A stretch of 42,380 bases of DNA from an uncultured Collinsella sp. (GTDB taxonomy: Bacteria; Actinomycetota; Coriobacteriia; Coriobacteriales; Coriobacteriaceae). Below, one piece after another: positions 1 to 8,063 of this stretch. The stretch lies in contig CAUADW010000008.1 of assembly GCA_958427895.1 (NCBI GenBank), forward strand, positions 1 through 42,380, written 5' to 3'. A program made the translations under genes and the position numbers. Below the pieces are notes generated by a model that did no database searches, had not been told where the DNA came from, and saw only the letters and a program-made list of their open reading frames with translations. How positions within the stretch are numbered: the stretch's first letter is position 1; each line of letters begins with the position of its first letter.

Positions 1-86
1 CCAAGAACATCCGCCTGCGCAAGCGTCTGCTCAATGCTACCGACCGCAAGAAGGCTGCCGTTCGCGCCGGCCAGGTCAACAAATAA
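1..86 (+). CDS. typA: TypA/BipA ribosome-associated GTPase, C-terminal end only
   Basis: Only the last 27 complete codons are in the window, ending with TAA at 84-86. The basic tail, with residues NIRLRKRLL followed by a run of Lys, Arg and Ala, matches the end of TypA/BipA proteins, which usually finish with an IR(L/I)RKR motif. TypA is a translational GTPase involved in ribosome assembly and stress adaptation. GTPase domains, start and promoter are outside the window. A rho-independent terminator follows about 30 bases downstream. The identification rests on a short tail and is probable rather than certain. Confidence 0.65.
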   Translation, partial: KNIRLRKRLLNATDRKKAAVRAGQVNK

Positions 87-116
87 GTGCCGGGCTTTAT
101 AGCGTCTAACAAGAAA

Positions 117-149
117 GGGCGTCGACCGCGATGGTCGGCGCCCTTTTTG
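117..149 (+). terminator. Rho-independent terminator after typA
   Basis: An 11-bp stem (117-127 with 133-143, one G-T pair) has a 5-base loop and is followed by five T residues. It closes the typA transcription unit. Confidence 0.85.
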
Positions 150-208
150 TGCACAGGGACTGAGCTGGTCTGCACCACCACAAAGGTGCCTGGCCCCTTT
201 ATGGTGGT
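150..208 (+). repeat. REP-like hairpin pair, GGGAC-core family
   Basis: The arms ACCACCA-C-AAAGG (174-186) and CCTTT-A-TGGTGGT (196-208) pair with a single mismatch around a loop reading TGCCTGGCC. A 38-base alignment to 32042-32079 shows 33 identities, including the block CACAAAGGTGCCTG. An overlapping smaller hairpin, GTGCA (150-154) with TGCAC (171-175), encloses the core AGGGACTGAG. The unit lies just past the stop of the minus-strand gene ending at 215 and could also act as its terminator. Confidence 0.6.
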
Positions 209-214
209 TGGCGG

Positions 215-1360
215 CTAAGCGGCGGGGAGTCCTGGCGTGTTAGCCGGCTGCTGCGGCTTGAGGTGGGCGTTGCGCCAGATGATCTGGATAACGTAGCCGA
301 GCATAAAGACAAAGGCTACGCCGCTGATGAAGTCACCTACGAGGGGAAGCCCCGTGAGGGCGCCTGCGATTACGCCGCCCACGGCTGCCATGGCGTAGCG
401 GTTTTGGTTGTGTCCGACCATGCGGGAGATCGCGCACCCCGCAAAGGCACTCGACACCAACGCGATGCCGATAACGCCGCACAAGAGGGCTCCGGCAAGC
501 GACAGACCAGCGATAGAGATAATTAGCAGTAGGACGGCGGGGACGATAGCAATCGTGCCCAGAAGACCGCTCACCCACAGGGGCGTGGGGTGCTGGTGGA
601 GCATGCCGGCGGCGCTGGCAGTCGCACGCGGGAAGACGAGCTCGAGCAGCAGAGCGACAAAGCAGGTCGAGAGTGCCGCGGCGACGATACCGCCGATGAC
701 ATCGTTAACGGTGGAAGTATCCTCGTTCTCGGTACGGTCGATCTTGAGCGCGCCGACCTCGGCTCCCGCGGCACGCTCGGGGTCCTCGGAGACGTGAGCG
801 TTCACGGTGCCGGTGATGTGGGCGTTCTTGCCCAAGATGAGCTTGTCGGCCCAAACCTCGACATCGCCCTCGACGGTGCCATCGATGGTCACCGTGTCGC
901 CCGCAAGCGCTGCCGACTTGGTAGAGCCGCGCAGGGCAACCGTCTCGCCTATCGCGTAAAAACAGTTGGCGGTGCTGTCGGAATTGAGCACAACGTGCTG
1001 ACCGACGACCGTGACGCTGCCATCAACCGTGGTCTTGGCGATATCGATAGTGCGTGCCGCCAAGCGGACGGCGCCGCCCACCGTGCAGTCGCGGATGGAG
1101 AGGCTCTCGCCTGCTGCAATTATGTCGCGGCCGATGGACGCATCGTCCAAGTTGAGGGCCTGACCTGCCCAGTACAGGTCACCTTCGACGCCGGACGAAT
1201 TGGCGTCATTGTCGGTCGCAAGTACGTTGCCTGCAGTGTCCGTGCCGGCGAACGACGCCGTGGGAAGCGCGGTGACCGCTAGAGCAATGAGCGCGAATAA
1301 GATCGTGATGCGGCCCCACGCTTTACGGCGCTGGGTCGACGGGAATTGATTACAGGGCAT
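215..1360 (-). CDS. Secreted/membrane bactofilin-like polymer-forming protein
   Basis: This 381-residue protein has four parts. Residues 1-38 are a signal peptide (basic RRK, hydrophobic run, SFA-type cleavage site). Next come about 150 residues of short beta-repeat units with recurring polar turns (for example DGSVTVVGQ, DGTVEGDVEVW, TGTVNAHV), as in bactofilin/DUF583 beta-helices. An acidic spacer follows. The C-terminal part has about four hydrophobic segments. The start at 1360 is chosen because AAGGA lies eight bases upstream on the minus strand; an upstream in-frame codon at 1408 lacks a ribosome site and would precede the signal peptide. Bactofilin-like repeats often build membrane-associated scaffolds, and here they appear to face outward. 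The exact function is unknown. Confidence 0.7.
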   Translation of the reverse strand: MPCNQFPSTQRRKAWGRITILFALIALAVTALPTASFAGTDTAGNVLATDNDANSSGVEGDLYWAGQALNLDDASIGRDIIAAGESLSIRDCTVGGAVRLAARTIDIAKTTVDGSVTVVGQHVVLNSDSTANCFYAIGETVALRGSTKSAALAGDTVTIDGTVEGDVEVWADKLILGKNAHITGTVNAHVSEDPERAAGAEVGALKIDRTENEDTSTVNDVIGGIVAAALSTCFVALLLELVFPRATASAAGMLHQHPTPLWVSGLLGTIAIVPAVLLLIISIAGLSLAGALLCGVIGIALVSSAFAGCAISRMVGHNQNRYAMAAVGGVIAGALTGLPLVGDFISGVAFVFMLGYVIQIIWRNAHLKPQQPANTPGLPAA

Positions 1361-1466
1361 AGTGAATCCTTCGTCAGATGCTCGACATGCACCTAACAGG
1401 GTACCCAACGCGTGGGCGCTCTAAAAGAACCTCTCGGTTGCATTTCGAAGGATGAGCCCGCGCCAC

Positions 1467-2156
1467 CTACTTTTTGCGGTGCAAAAAGCGTGCGATGTCA
1501 TCCTCGGTGGGGCTTTTGATATCAAAGCGCAGCGACAGCCAGCGTAGTCCCATGGTCACCACGACGCAAACGACCAGTGCGACGACATTGCTGACCAAGC
1601 CGCTCATGACAAGGCAAACATAGCTTGCCGATCCGGCGATGGCCGCGATGGCATAGAAGTTGGTGCGCTGGAAGATACCCGGCACCACACCCATAAAACC
1701 ATCTCGCAGCATGCCGCCGCCCACCGCGGTAAAAAAGCCCATCATGATGCACACCGCCGGCGCAAAGCCGTAGACCAGCGCCTTGTCTGCGCCGGTTGCC
1801 GCATAAATACCCACCGAGATGATATCGAGCAGGGGAATGAGCTTTTCGGGCTTGTCGACGATTGCCGGGAAGATGTAGATGATGGCCGCGGTGGCGATGG
1901 AGAGCGGGAGCGCCATCGGTTGGTTGAGGATGTAGACGTTGCCCACCTGCAGCGTCATATCGCGCAAAAGACCGCCGCCCAGTCCACAGACGACGGCGAG
2001 CGCGACGGCGCCCACTAGGTCGAGTTTGTGCTCGCGTGCGACCAACACGCCCGAGATCGATGCCGCGACGACGGCGAACATCTCGAGCCAAAACGGGATG
2101 GCAACCATGGCATCCGAGGCGTGTGCGGTAACGATCATAGCGGCGGCAACGGGCAA
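1467..2156 (-). CDS. TRIC / UPF0126 family cation channel-like membrane protein
   Basis: The 229-residue protein has about seven hydrophobic segments. It contains the internal duplication typical of UPF0126/TRIC proteins: a first half with GGGLLRD and a second with GGGMLRD, each next to a glycine-rich helix kink. Bacterial TRIC proteins form trimeric potassium-permeable channels in the cytoplasmic membrane. The start is a TTG at 2154-2156, preceded on the minus strand by AAAGGA seven bases away. An internal ATG six codons later is possible. The C-terminus is basic (HRKK), consistent with a cytoplasmic end. It stands alone, upstream of and co-directional with the bactofilin-like gene, about 105 bases apart. 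Confidence 0.8.
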   Translation of the reverse strand: MPVAAAMIVTAHASDAMVAIPFWLEMFAVVAASISGVLVAREHKLDLVGAVALAVVCGLGGGLLRDMTLQVGNVYILNQPMALPLSIATAAIIYIFPAIVDKPEKLIPLLDIISVGIYAATGADKALVYGFAPAVCIMMGFFTAVGGGMLRDGFMGVVPGIFQRTNFYAIAAIAGSASYVCLVMSGLVSNVVALVVCVVVTMGLRWLSLRFDIKSPTEDDIARFLHRKK

Positions 2157-2321
2157 GATGGGGTCCTTTGAGTTACGGGTTTAGACAATGCCCGTACATA
2201 GTACATGTTCGGCGCCGATTGCGACCCTATTGCTCGGCAAACGGTCGGGACTGGGTACGGTCATAGGTTCCATGTTTGGGGATCCGGGTTGATGCTGAAC
2301 GCGATGGGGGCGTGGCTGAAT

Positions 2322-2459
2322 AGGAGGGATGTCCAAATTTTGAGCGGAGCTCAAAATTTATCCGGTCGGCTTACGCCGACCGCGCTGCGCTAAAAACGCG
2401 CCACGGGCGCGTTTTCTTTACGCTCCGCGCCCTGGCGGGTTCGAATCCCTCCTCCTCCG
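2322..2459 (+). repeat. Structured element: three perfect hairpins closed by a long-range helix, with tRNA-Ser 3' copy
   Basis: Three uninterrupted hairpins sit in tandem: 11 bp (2335-2345 with 2349-2359, loop GGA), 8 bp (2363-2370 with 2375-2382, loop TTAC) and 10 bp (2393-2402 with 2406-2415, loop ACG). AGGAGGGAT at 2322-2330 can pair with ATCCCTCCT at 2445-2453 and so enclose all three. Bases 2437-2459 are identical over 23 positions to the T-arm and acceptor end of the tRNA-Ser(CGA) gene at 2526-2616, but in opposite orientation. The D-arm and anticodon are missing, so this is not a working tRNA. It may be a mobile-element scar or a structured RNA. Confidence 0.6.
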
Positions 2460-2483
2460 TCGTATTTGCTTGTTAGGGACTCA

Positions 2484-2514
2484 AAACAAAAAAGCTCCCA
2501 TTCCCGGGAGCTTT
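2484..2514 (-). terminator. Terminator of tRNA-Ser(CGA)
   Basis: A 9-bp stem (2491-2499 with 2506-2514) is followed on the minus strand by a T-rich run (complement of 2484-2490). Confidence 0.75.
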
Positions 2515-2525
2515 CTCAACCAAAA

Positions 2526-2616
2526 TGGCGGAGGAGGAGGGATTCGAACCCTCGTGACCTTATACAGGCCAAACGGTTTTCGAGACCGCCGCATTCAACC
2601 ACTCTGCCACCCCTCC
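2526..2616 (-). tRNA. tRNA-Ser (anticodon CGA)
   Basis: The 91-base minus-strand gene includes an encoded CCA. The acceptor GGAGGGG pairs with CTCCTCC (one G-U). The T-loop is TTCGAAT. The anticodon loop CTCGAAA gives anticodon CGA, reading UCG. The long variable arm is the class II form expected of serine tRNA. Confidence 0.93.
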
Positions 2617-2624
2617 GCGTGGGG

Positions 2625-2655
2625 TAAAAACAAAGCAGGCTCAAAGGCCTGCTTT
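2625..2655 (-). terminator. Terminator of tRNA-Ser(GGA)
   Basis: A 9-bp stem (2632-2640 with 2647-2655) is followed by a T-rich tract on the minus strand. It separates the two tRNA genes into independent units. Confidence 0.75.
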
Positions 2656-2664
2656 GGAATTAAC

Positions 2665-2755
2665 TGGCGGAGAGTCAGGGATTTGAACCCTGGAGACGCT
2701 TTTGACGCCTACACGATTTCCAATCGTGCTCCTTCGGCCACTCGGACAACTCTCC
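2665..2755 (-). tRNA. tRNA-Ser (anticodon GGA)
   Basis: The 91-base class II tRNA has an encoded CCA. The acceptor GGAGAGT pairs with ACTCTCC. The anticodon stem CACGA/TCGTG closes the loop TTGGAAA, giving anticodon GGA, which reads UCC and UCU. A long variable arm is present. Confidence 0.93.
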
Positions 2756-3160
2756 GTTAAATGCGAAAGTCAGTATACACGAGGAATCGCAAAGTGCAAA
2801 CAGAAAAGTTGGCATTTTTTAAAACGCTTGGCCGCGCTTGGCGTTGCGGTGGGGTTTGAGGTACCAAAAAAACGGCTTTCGACCAGCGTGGTTGATCAGC
2901 TCAATTGTTCAAAAGGGGTATTCATAAGCGACTTGGCAATGAATATAAAAATCTTTGGGTGGTGTTGTGGACCACTGGTATGCATTTTGCGACCACGGCC
3001 TTGTGCCCGTTGACCTGTGGCTTGGCTCAGCTTGTCCCCACGGCACCGTATCTTGTCCACAGATCCGTCAAGCTTTTGGTCGGCATTTGGTTGGAATGCG
3101 CATGAAACGTCGTGCGAGTATGGGCATATGTGGAGGTCATGAGGTTGTAGCTGCATATTC

Positions 3161-3189
3161 TTGCAGCCTGGGAGGTTGAAAGATATTAT
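3161..3189 (+). promoter_or_regulatory. Candidate promoter of the rpsF operon
   Basis: TATTAT at 3184-3189 (5 of 6 to the sigma-70-type -10) lies 17 bases after TTGCAG at 3161-3166 (3 of 6 to -35). The -35 overlaps a short inverted repeat, GCTGCA/TGCAGC. No other likely promoter is visible nearby. Confidence 0.4.
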
Positions 3190-3205
3190 TACCAAGTCTT
3201 TTCCT

Positions 3206-3234
3206 GCTTCAGGCGCACCTTCACGACCTGAAGC
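3206..3234 (+). promoter_or_regulatory. Leader hairpin upstream of rpsF, possible S6:S18 autoregulation site
   Basis: The perfect 8-bp stem GCTTCAGG/CCTGAAGC encloses a 13-base loop and ends 12 bases before the GAGGAGG ribosome site of rpsF. Many bacteria carry an RNA structure bound by S6:S18 in this position. I do not see a clear version of its conserved CCG bulge, so the assignment is tentative. Confidence 0.35.
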
Positions 3235-3260
3235 CACATTTGCCCAGAGGAGGTGACAAT

Positions 3261-3554
3261 ATGAAGGCTTATGAACTGCTGTTCTTTGTTGACCCGTCGC
3301 TCGACCCCGAGACTCGTCTCGCTGTTATGAAGCGTATCGATACCACGATCGCTGAGGGCGCTGGCAAGGTCGACTCCGTTGACGAGTGGGGCAAGCGCAA
3401 GCTCGCCTACGAGATCAACGACCTCACCGATGGTGACTACACCCTCATCAACTTCCACGCAGATCCTACCCAGATCGCCGAGCTTGATCGCGTCCTGCGC
3501 ATCACCGACGCTGTGGTCCGCCACATGATCGTCCGTCGCGACGACCAGGAGTAA
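3261..3554 (+). CDS. rpsF: 30S ribosomal protein S6
   Basis: This 97-residue protein has the typical S6 opening (MKAYELLFFVDP) and the W-G-K-R-K-L-AYEI core. S6 binds S18 on the platform of the small subunit. The length is normal. GAGGAGG precedes the ATG at 3261. It leads the classic rpsF-ssb-rpsR-rplI cluster, with 48 bases to ssb, and shares its promoter. Translation may be controlled by the leader hairpin just upstream. Confidence 0.97.
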   Translation: MKAYELLFFVDPSLDPETRLAVMKRIDTTIAEGAGKVDSVDEWGKRKLAYEINDLTDGDYTLINFHADPTQIAELDRVLRITDAVVRHMIVRRDDQE

Positions 3555-3602
3555 GACTGTCGTTTTGGACTGGGCTTGTGCCCCAAGAGGAAGTAGTGAG
3601 TT

Positions 3603-4055
3603 ATGAGCATCAATCGAGTGAACATCACCGGTAACCTCACCCGCGATCCCGAGCTGCGCGCCACCGCCGGCGGAACCCAGGTTCTGTCCTTTGGCGTCGC
3701 CGTGAACGATCGTCGCCGCAACGCGCAGACTGGCGAGTGGGAGGACTATCCCAACTTTGTCGACTGCACCATGTTCGGCACCCGCGCCGAGGCCGTGAGC
3801 CGTTTCCTGGCAAAAGGAAACAAGGTCGCGATCGAGGGCAAGCTGCGCTACAGCTCTTGGGAGCGCGACGGCCAACGCCGGAGCAAGCTTGAGGTCATCG
3901 TCGATGAGATCGAGTTTATGAGCTCCCGTGGTGGCCAGGGTGGCTACGATCAGGGCGGTTACGCCCCCGCAGCTCCCGCGCCCGCAGCACGTCCTGCCGC
4001 ACCGGTGGCAACGCCGCCCGCGGTCGACGTCTACGATGAGGACATCCCGTTCTAA
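3603..4055 (+). CDS. ssb: Single-stranded DNA-binding protein
   Basis: The 150-residue protein has an N-terminal OB fold (about residues 1-108, starting MSINRVNITGNLTRDPELR). A glycine/alanine/proline-rich flexible linker (about 110-140) follows, then the acidic tip DEDIPF, which docks partner proteins of replication and repair. It coats single-stranded DNA as a tetramer. The position between rpsF and rpsR, with AGAGGAAG upstream, is the conserved one. dnaB lies downstream, linking the cluster to the replication fork. Confidence 0.97.
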   Translation: MSINRVNITGNLTRDPELRATAGGTQVLSFGVAVNDRRRNAQTGEWEDYPNFVDCTMFGTRAEAVSRFLAKGNKVAIEGKLRYSSWERDGQRRSKLEVIVDEIEFMSSRGGQGGYDQGGYAPAAPAPAARPAAPVATPPAVDVYDEDIPF

Positions 4056-4082
4056 GGGTTGTTCACCTATTTTTGAGTGAGA

Positions 4083-4108
4083 GGCGGCTTCGGTTCGCCG
4101 AAGTTGCC
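4083..4108 (+). promoter_or_regulatory. Intercistronic hairpin upstream of rpsR
   Basis: An 11-bp stem (two G-U pairs) is capped by a TTCG tetraloop, between ssb and rpsR and 20 bases before the rpsR start. No T tract follows, so it is not a standard terminator. It may be an RNA processing or stability element. Confidence 0.5.
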
Positions 4109-4127
4109 AAACGAAAGGTATTTTGAC

Positions 4128-4394
4128 ATGGCTAATGATTTTTCTGCACGTCAGCCGCGTCGTAAGTACTGCCAGTTCTGCAAGGAGAACACTGAGTTCA
4201 TCGACTATAAGGACACTCAGCTTCTCCGTAAGTACATGACCGACCGTGGCAAGATCAAGCCCCGTCGCGTCACTGGCGCTTGCACGCAGCATCAGCATGA
4301 CATCGCCAACGCCATCAAGCGCGCCCGCGAGATGGCTCTCCTGCCGTACACCGTCCCCGTGGTTTCCTCTCGTGGCAACCGCGACCGCGGCTAA
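4128..4394 (+). CDS. rpsR: 30S ribosomal protein S18
   Basis: The 88-residue protein contains the S18 core: KYCQFC near the start, then IDYKD, then the basic GKIKPRRVTG segment and AIKRAREMALLPY. The start at 4128 is chosen because it follows GAAAGGT and gives the usual length; a longer reading frame upstream would run through the intercistronic hairpin. The CxxC pair marks the zinc-binding form. S18 pairs with S6 in the 30S platform. It is 15 bases before rplI. Confidence 0.96.
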   Translation: MANDFSARQPRRKYCQFCKENTEFIDYKDTQLLRKYMTDRGKIKPRRVTGACTQHQHDIANAIKRAREMALLPYTVPVVSSRGNRDRG

Positions 4395-4409
4395 GAAGGG
4401 AGACGCATC

Positions 4410-4949
4410 ATGAAGGTTATTCTTCTCGATGAGATCAAGGGCAAGGGCGGCGAGGGTGACGTCGTAGAGGTCGCTCAGGGTTACGCTGAGAACTTCCTGT
4501 TCCCCAAGAAGCTCGCTGTTGCCGCCACCAAGGGCAACCTCAAGCAGCTTGACGAGCGTCGCAACAACATCGCCAAGCGCGAGGCCGTCCGTCTGGCTAC
4601 CGCCAACGAGACCAAGGCTGCCTTCGAGGGCAAGACGGTCACCGTTGACGTCAAGGTCGGCGACGAGGGCATCCTCTTTGGCTCCGTTACCGCCGCTATG
4701 ATCGCTGATGCTATCAAGGCTCAGCTCGGTATGGACATCGACCGCAAGCGCGTCGAGCTCGGTAAGCCCATCAAGGTTGCCGGTGCCCACACCGTTGCCA
4801 TCTCGCTGTACCGCGAGATCAAGGCCGAGGTTGTCGTTCTCGTCGGCGTTACCGCCGAGGAGCTCGCTGCCGAGGCTGAGGTCGAGGAGGCCGCTGAGGT
4901 CGCCGAGGCCGAGACCGCCGAGGTCGAGACTGAGGCTGCTGCCGAGTAG
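4410..4949 (+). CDS. rplI: 50S ribosomal protein L9 with acidic C-terminal tail
   Basis: The first ~148 residues are a standard L9: the MKVILLDEIKGKGGEGDVVEV N-domain, a long connecting helix, and a C-domain ending near LVGVTAEE. Family members usually stop around 148-150. Here the protein continues to 179 with a low-complexity Glu/Ala/Val tail made of repeated EAE, AEV and EVE units. L9 binds 23S rRNA near the L1 stalk and helps reading-frame maintenance. AAGGGAG precedes the start. A strong terminator follows. Confidence 0.96.
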   Translation: MKVILLDEIKGKGGEGDVVEVAQGYAENFLFPKKLAVAATKGNLKQLDERRNNIAKREAVRLATANETKAAFEGKTVTVDVKVGDEGILFGSVTAAMIADAIKAQLGMDIDRKRVELGKPIKVAGAHTVAISLYREIKAEVVVLVGVTAEELAAEAEVEEAAEVAEAETAEVETEAAAE

Positions 4950-4983
4950 CATTTGCTGCAACGCAACAATCTTGTTCTAAGAA

Positions 4984-5020
4984 GGGCGCTCTGGGAGACC
5001 AGGGCGCCCTTTTGTTTTTT
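4984..5020 (+). terminator. Rho-independent terminator of rpsF-rplI operon
   Basis: An 11-bp GC-rich stem (4984-4994 with 4999-5009, one G-T pair) with GAGA loop is followed by a broken run of ten T residues. Confidence 0.9.
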
Positions 5021-5131
5021 GCGCTGAGTGAGTGTCATGGTGAACGTTGCGTCGAAGTCCTATATACAGGACCGTTCATCCGTTTGGTTCGGTGATGATT
5101 GGCGGCGCGCGGCGCGTTTTGGGACCGTGGC

Positions 5132-5140
5132 TGATACTAT
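5132..5140 (+). promoter_or_regulatory. Candidate extended -10 for dnaB
   Basis: TGATACTAT fits the TGn plus -10 pattern (hexamer 4 of 6) 33 bases before the dnaB start. No good -35 is visible. A hairpin (TGAACG at 5041 with CGTTCA at 5073, inner GTCCT/AGGAC) lies upstream. Confidence 0.3.
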
Positions 5141-5173
5141 GGATGCTCGCAAGCGATATGAATGAGGATGCTC

Positions 5174-6565
5174 ATGGCATATGACGATAGGGAGACCGGG
5201 CTGACGGTTGAGGACCGCGGCTCAAAGTTGGGTCTTCCCCAAAACCAAGATGCAGAGGCCAATGTACTGGCCGCTATGCTGCTATCGCCCGAGGTGGTCG
5301 AAGAGGCCCAGGTCGAGCTGCAGCCCGATGACTTCTACCGGCCCATTCATAAGACCATCTATACCGCGATGGTCGATATGTACAACAGCCGCATTCCCAT
5401 CGACTCCATCTCGCTGATCGATTACCTGCGAAGCATCAACAAGCTCGATGCCGTGGGCGGCGAAGCGTACATTTTGGAGTTGATGGGTCAGACCCTGTCG
5501 CTCGTCAACTGGCAGCACCATGCCGCCATCGTGCGTCGCGACTCGATGCTGCGCGAGCTGATCGGCGCCACCAACGAGATCAACGCGCTGGCCTATAACG
5601 CCCCTACCGACACCAAAGAGGTCGTGGAGCTGGCCGAGAGCAAACTGCTCAAGGTTACGGCGCGCGAGGTCAAGTCGAGCTACAAGACGCTGACCGAGTT
5701 TATGGTCGAGGCCTATAACGAGGCCGAGGAAGTGTGCCAGGCCGGTGGCCAGGCTGCGGGCGTGCCCACGGGCTTCCCGTCGCTCGACCGCATGCTCATG
5801 GGTTTTCGCGAAGGCCAGCTCATCATCATCGGTGCCCGTCCTGCCGTGGGTAAGACGTCGTTCGCTCTGAATCTGGCGCTCAACGCTGCCGCTGCGGGCT
5901 ATACCGTCGGCTTCTTCTCACTGGAGATGTCGGGCAAGGAAATTGCCCAGCGTCTGATTTGCGCCTACGCCATGATCTCGATCAGTGACTTCCGCATGGG
6001 CCGCATTAGCCCCGAGCAGTGGGCCAACATCAACGAGGCCACGCAGACCTTGTCCAAGCTGGATATTCTGATTGACGATACGCCCGGCACCACAGTGACC
6101 GAGATTCGCGCCAAGAGCCGCCGTATGCTCCATAACAAGGAGAAGGCCATCATCATCCTGGACTACCTGCAGCTGGTGAGTCCTCCGCCGGGACGCCGCT
6201 CCGAGAGCCGTACCGTCGAGGTTTCGGAGATGTCGCGTGGTCTGAAGATCATGGCCAAGGAGCTCAAGATTCCGCTCATCGCGCTGTCGCAGCTGTCACG
6301 TCAGGTCGAATCCCGTACCGGCAAGCGCCCGCAGCTTTCCGACCTTCGTGAATCGGGCTCCATCGAGCAGGACGCCGATATCGTTATGTTCTTGGACCGC
6401 TCCGCCGACGAGGCCGAAGCCTCGCGCGACGATCGACCCGACGAGGGCGTTACGCGTATCGTCGTGGCCAAGAACCGTTCGGGCCCGATCGGCGACGTCG
6501 ATCTGATGTTCCTGCCGGCATCCACCAAGTTTTATGAGCTTGATGGGGCACATGCCGAGGAGTAG
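5174..6565 (+). CDS. dnaB: Replicative DNA helicase DnaB
   Basis: The 463-residue protein has the DnaB N-terminal helical domain (about 20-125), a linker helix and a RecA-like motor. Walker A is GARPAVGKTS near residues 219-228; the Walker B region ILDYLQL is near 327-333. Downstream are the SQLSRQVE and RESGSIEQDAD motifs of the family. As a hexamer it unwinds DNA at the fork using ATP. Three in-frame ATGs lie close together (5162, 5168, 5174). The third is favoured because GAGGA lies just upstream of it at normal spacing. It follows the ribosomal cluster but is separated by a terminator. No intein is present. Confidence 0.96.
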   Translation: MAYDDRETGLTVEDRGSKLGLPQNQDAEANVLAAMLLSPEVVEEAQVELQPDDFYRPIHKTIYTAMVDMYNSRIPIDSISLIDYLRSINKLDAVGGEAYILELMGQTLSLVNWQHHAAIVRRDSMLRELIGATNEINALAYNAPTDTKEVVELAESKLLKVTAREVKSSYKTLTEFMVEAYNEAEEVCQAGGQAAGVPTGFPSLDRMLMGFREGQLIIIGARPAVGKTSFALNLALNAAAAGYTVGFFSLEMSGKEIAQRLICAYAMISISDFRMGRISPEQWANINEATQTLSKLDILIDDTPGTTVTEIRAKSRRMLHNKEKAIIILDYLQLVSPPPGRRSESRTVEVSEMSRGLKIMAKELKIPLIALSQLSRQVESRTGKRPQLSDLRESGSIEQDADIVMFLDRSADEAEASRDDRPDEGVTRIVVAKNRSGPIGDVDLMFLPASTKFYELDGAHAEE

Positions 6566-6592
6566 GACAGGCGCCCGTTGCACGGGTATACT
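6564..6592 (+). promoter_or_regulatory. Candidate purA promoter with spacer palindrome
   Basis: AGGACA (6564-6569, 4 of 6) and TATACT (6587-6592, 5 of 6) are separated by 17 bases. The spacer holds the palindrome CCCGT-TGC-ACGGG (6574-6586), a place where a repressor could act. The -35 overlaps the dnaB stop. Confidence 0.45.
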
Positions 6593-6658
6593 GGGAATGT
6601 TTTGTGCTTCTGCGTGCCGGCGTGGCGCGTAGACAGTCCATGAATGTAAGGAGTAAAC

Positions 6659-7945
<1,287 letters not shown>

Positions 7946-7967
7946 TCGGGACTATTTGGTTATTGCG

Positions 7968-8009
7968 ATATACCCCTTTGCAGCCCGGACGGGCGGCCGA
8001 GGGGTATAT
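7968..8009 (+). promoter_or_regulatory. Two-tier hairpin between purA and purD
   Basis: The perfect 9-bp outer stem ATATACCCC/GGGGTATAT (7968-7976 with 8001-8009) encloses an inner CCCG/CGGG stem. It lies 55 bases before the purD start. Only a weak T-rich stretch follows, so it may be a leaky terminator or an RNA control element for purD. Confidence 0.5.
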
Positions 8010-8063
8010 TTGCTTGCAAAGGGCTCGCGCGGAGCGGGCCGTTCATCTATAGAGGAGGCACCC

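Larger units (their letters stand above)
2157..2525. other. Noncoding stretch: TRIC leader, multi-hairpin element, tRNA terminator
   Basis: No convincing gene is present. 2157-2310 is the presumed promoter/leader of the minus-strand TRIC gene. 2322-2459 holds the structured element described separately. 2484-2514 is the terminator of the serine tRNA. Confidence 0.7.
2756..3260. other. Noncoding stretch with DnaA-box-like 9-mers and the rpsF leader
   Basis: No supported gene. It contains TTGTCCACA at 3053-3061, TTGTCCCCA at 3032-3040 and an inverted TGGTCCACA at 2966-2974 (as TGTGGACCA). Next to these are AT-rich runs (about 2810-2825 and 2940-2957). The right end holds the candidate rpsF promoter and leader hairpin. 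Confidence 0.5.

Noticed and set aside
2310..2460. Possible selenocysteine or intron-containing tRNA
   Set aside because: Only the T-arm/acceptor 3' end matches tRNA-Ser; there is no D-arm, no anticodon arm, and the 3' end reads GTCG rather than GCCA.
2756..3260. Chromosomal replication origin
   Set aside because: Only three DnaA-box-like 9-mers, no dnaA, dnaN or rpmH nearby; kept as a lower-interest observation.
3189..4961. 590-codon minus-strand frame across rpsF, ssb, rpsR and rplI
   Set aside because: It overlaps four certain genes and yields low-complexity Leu/Gly/Asp sequence.
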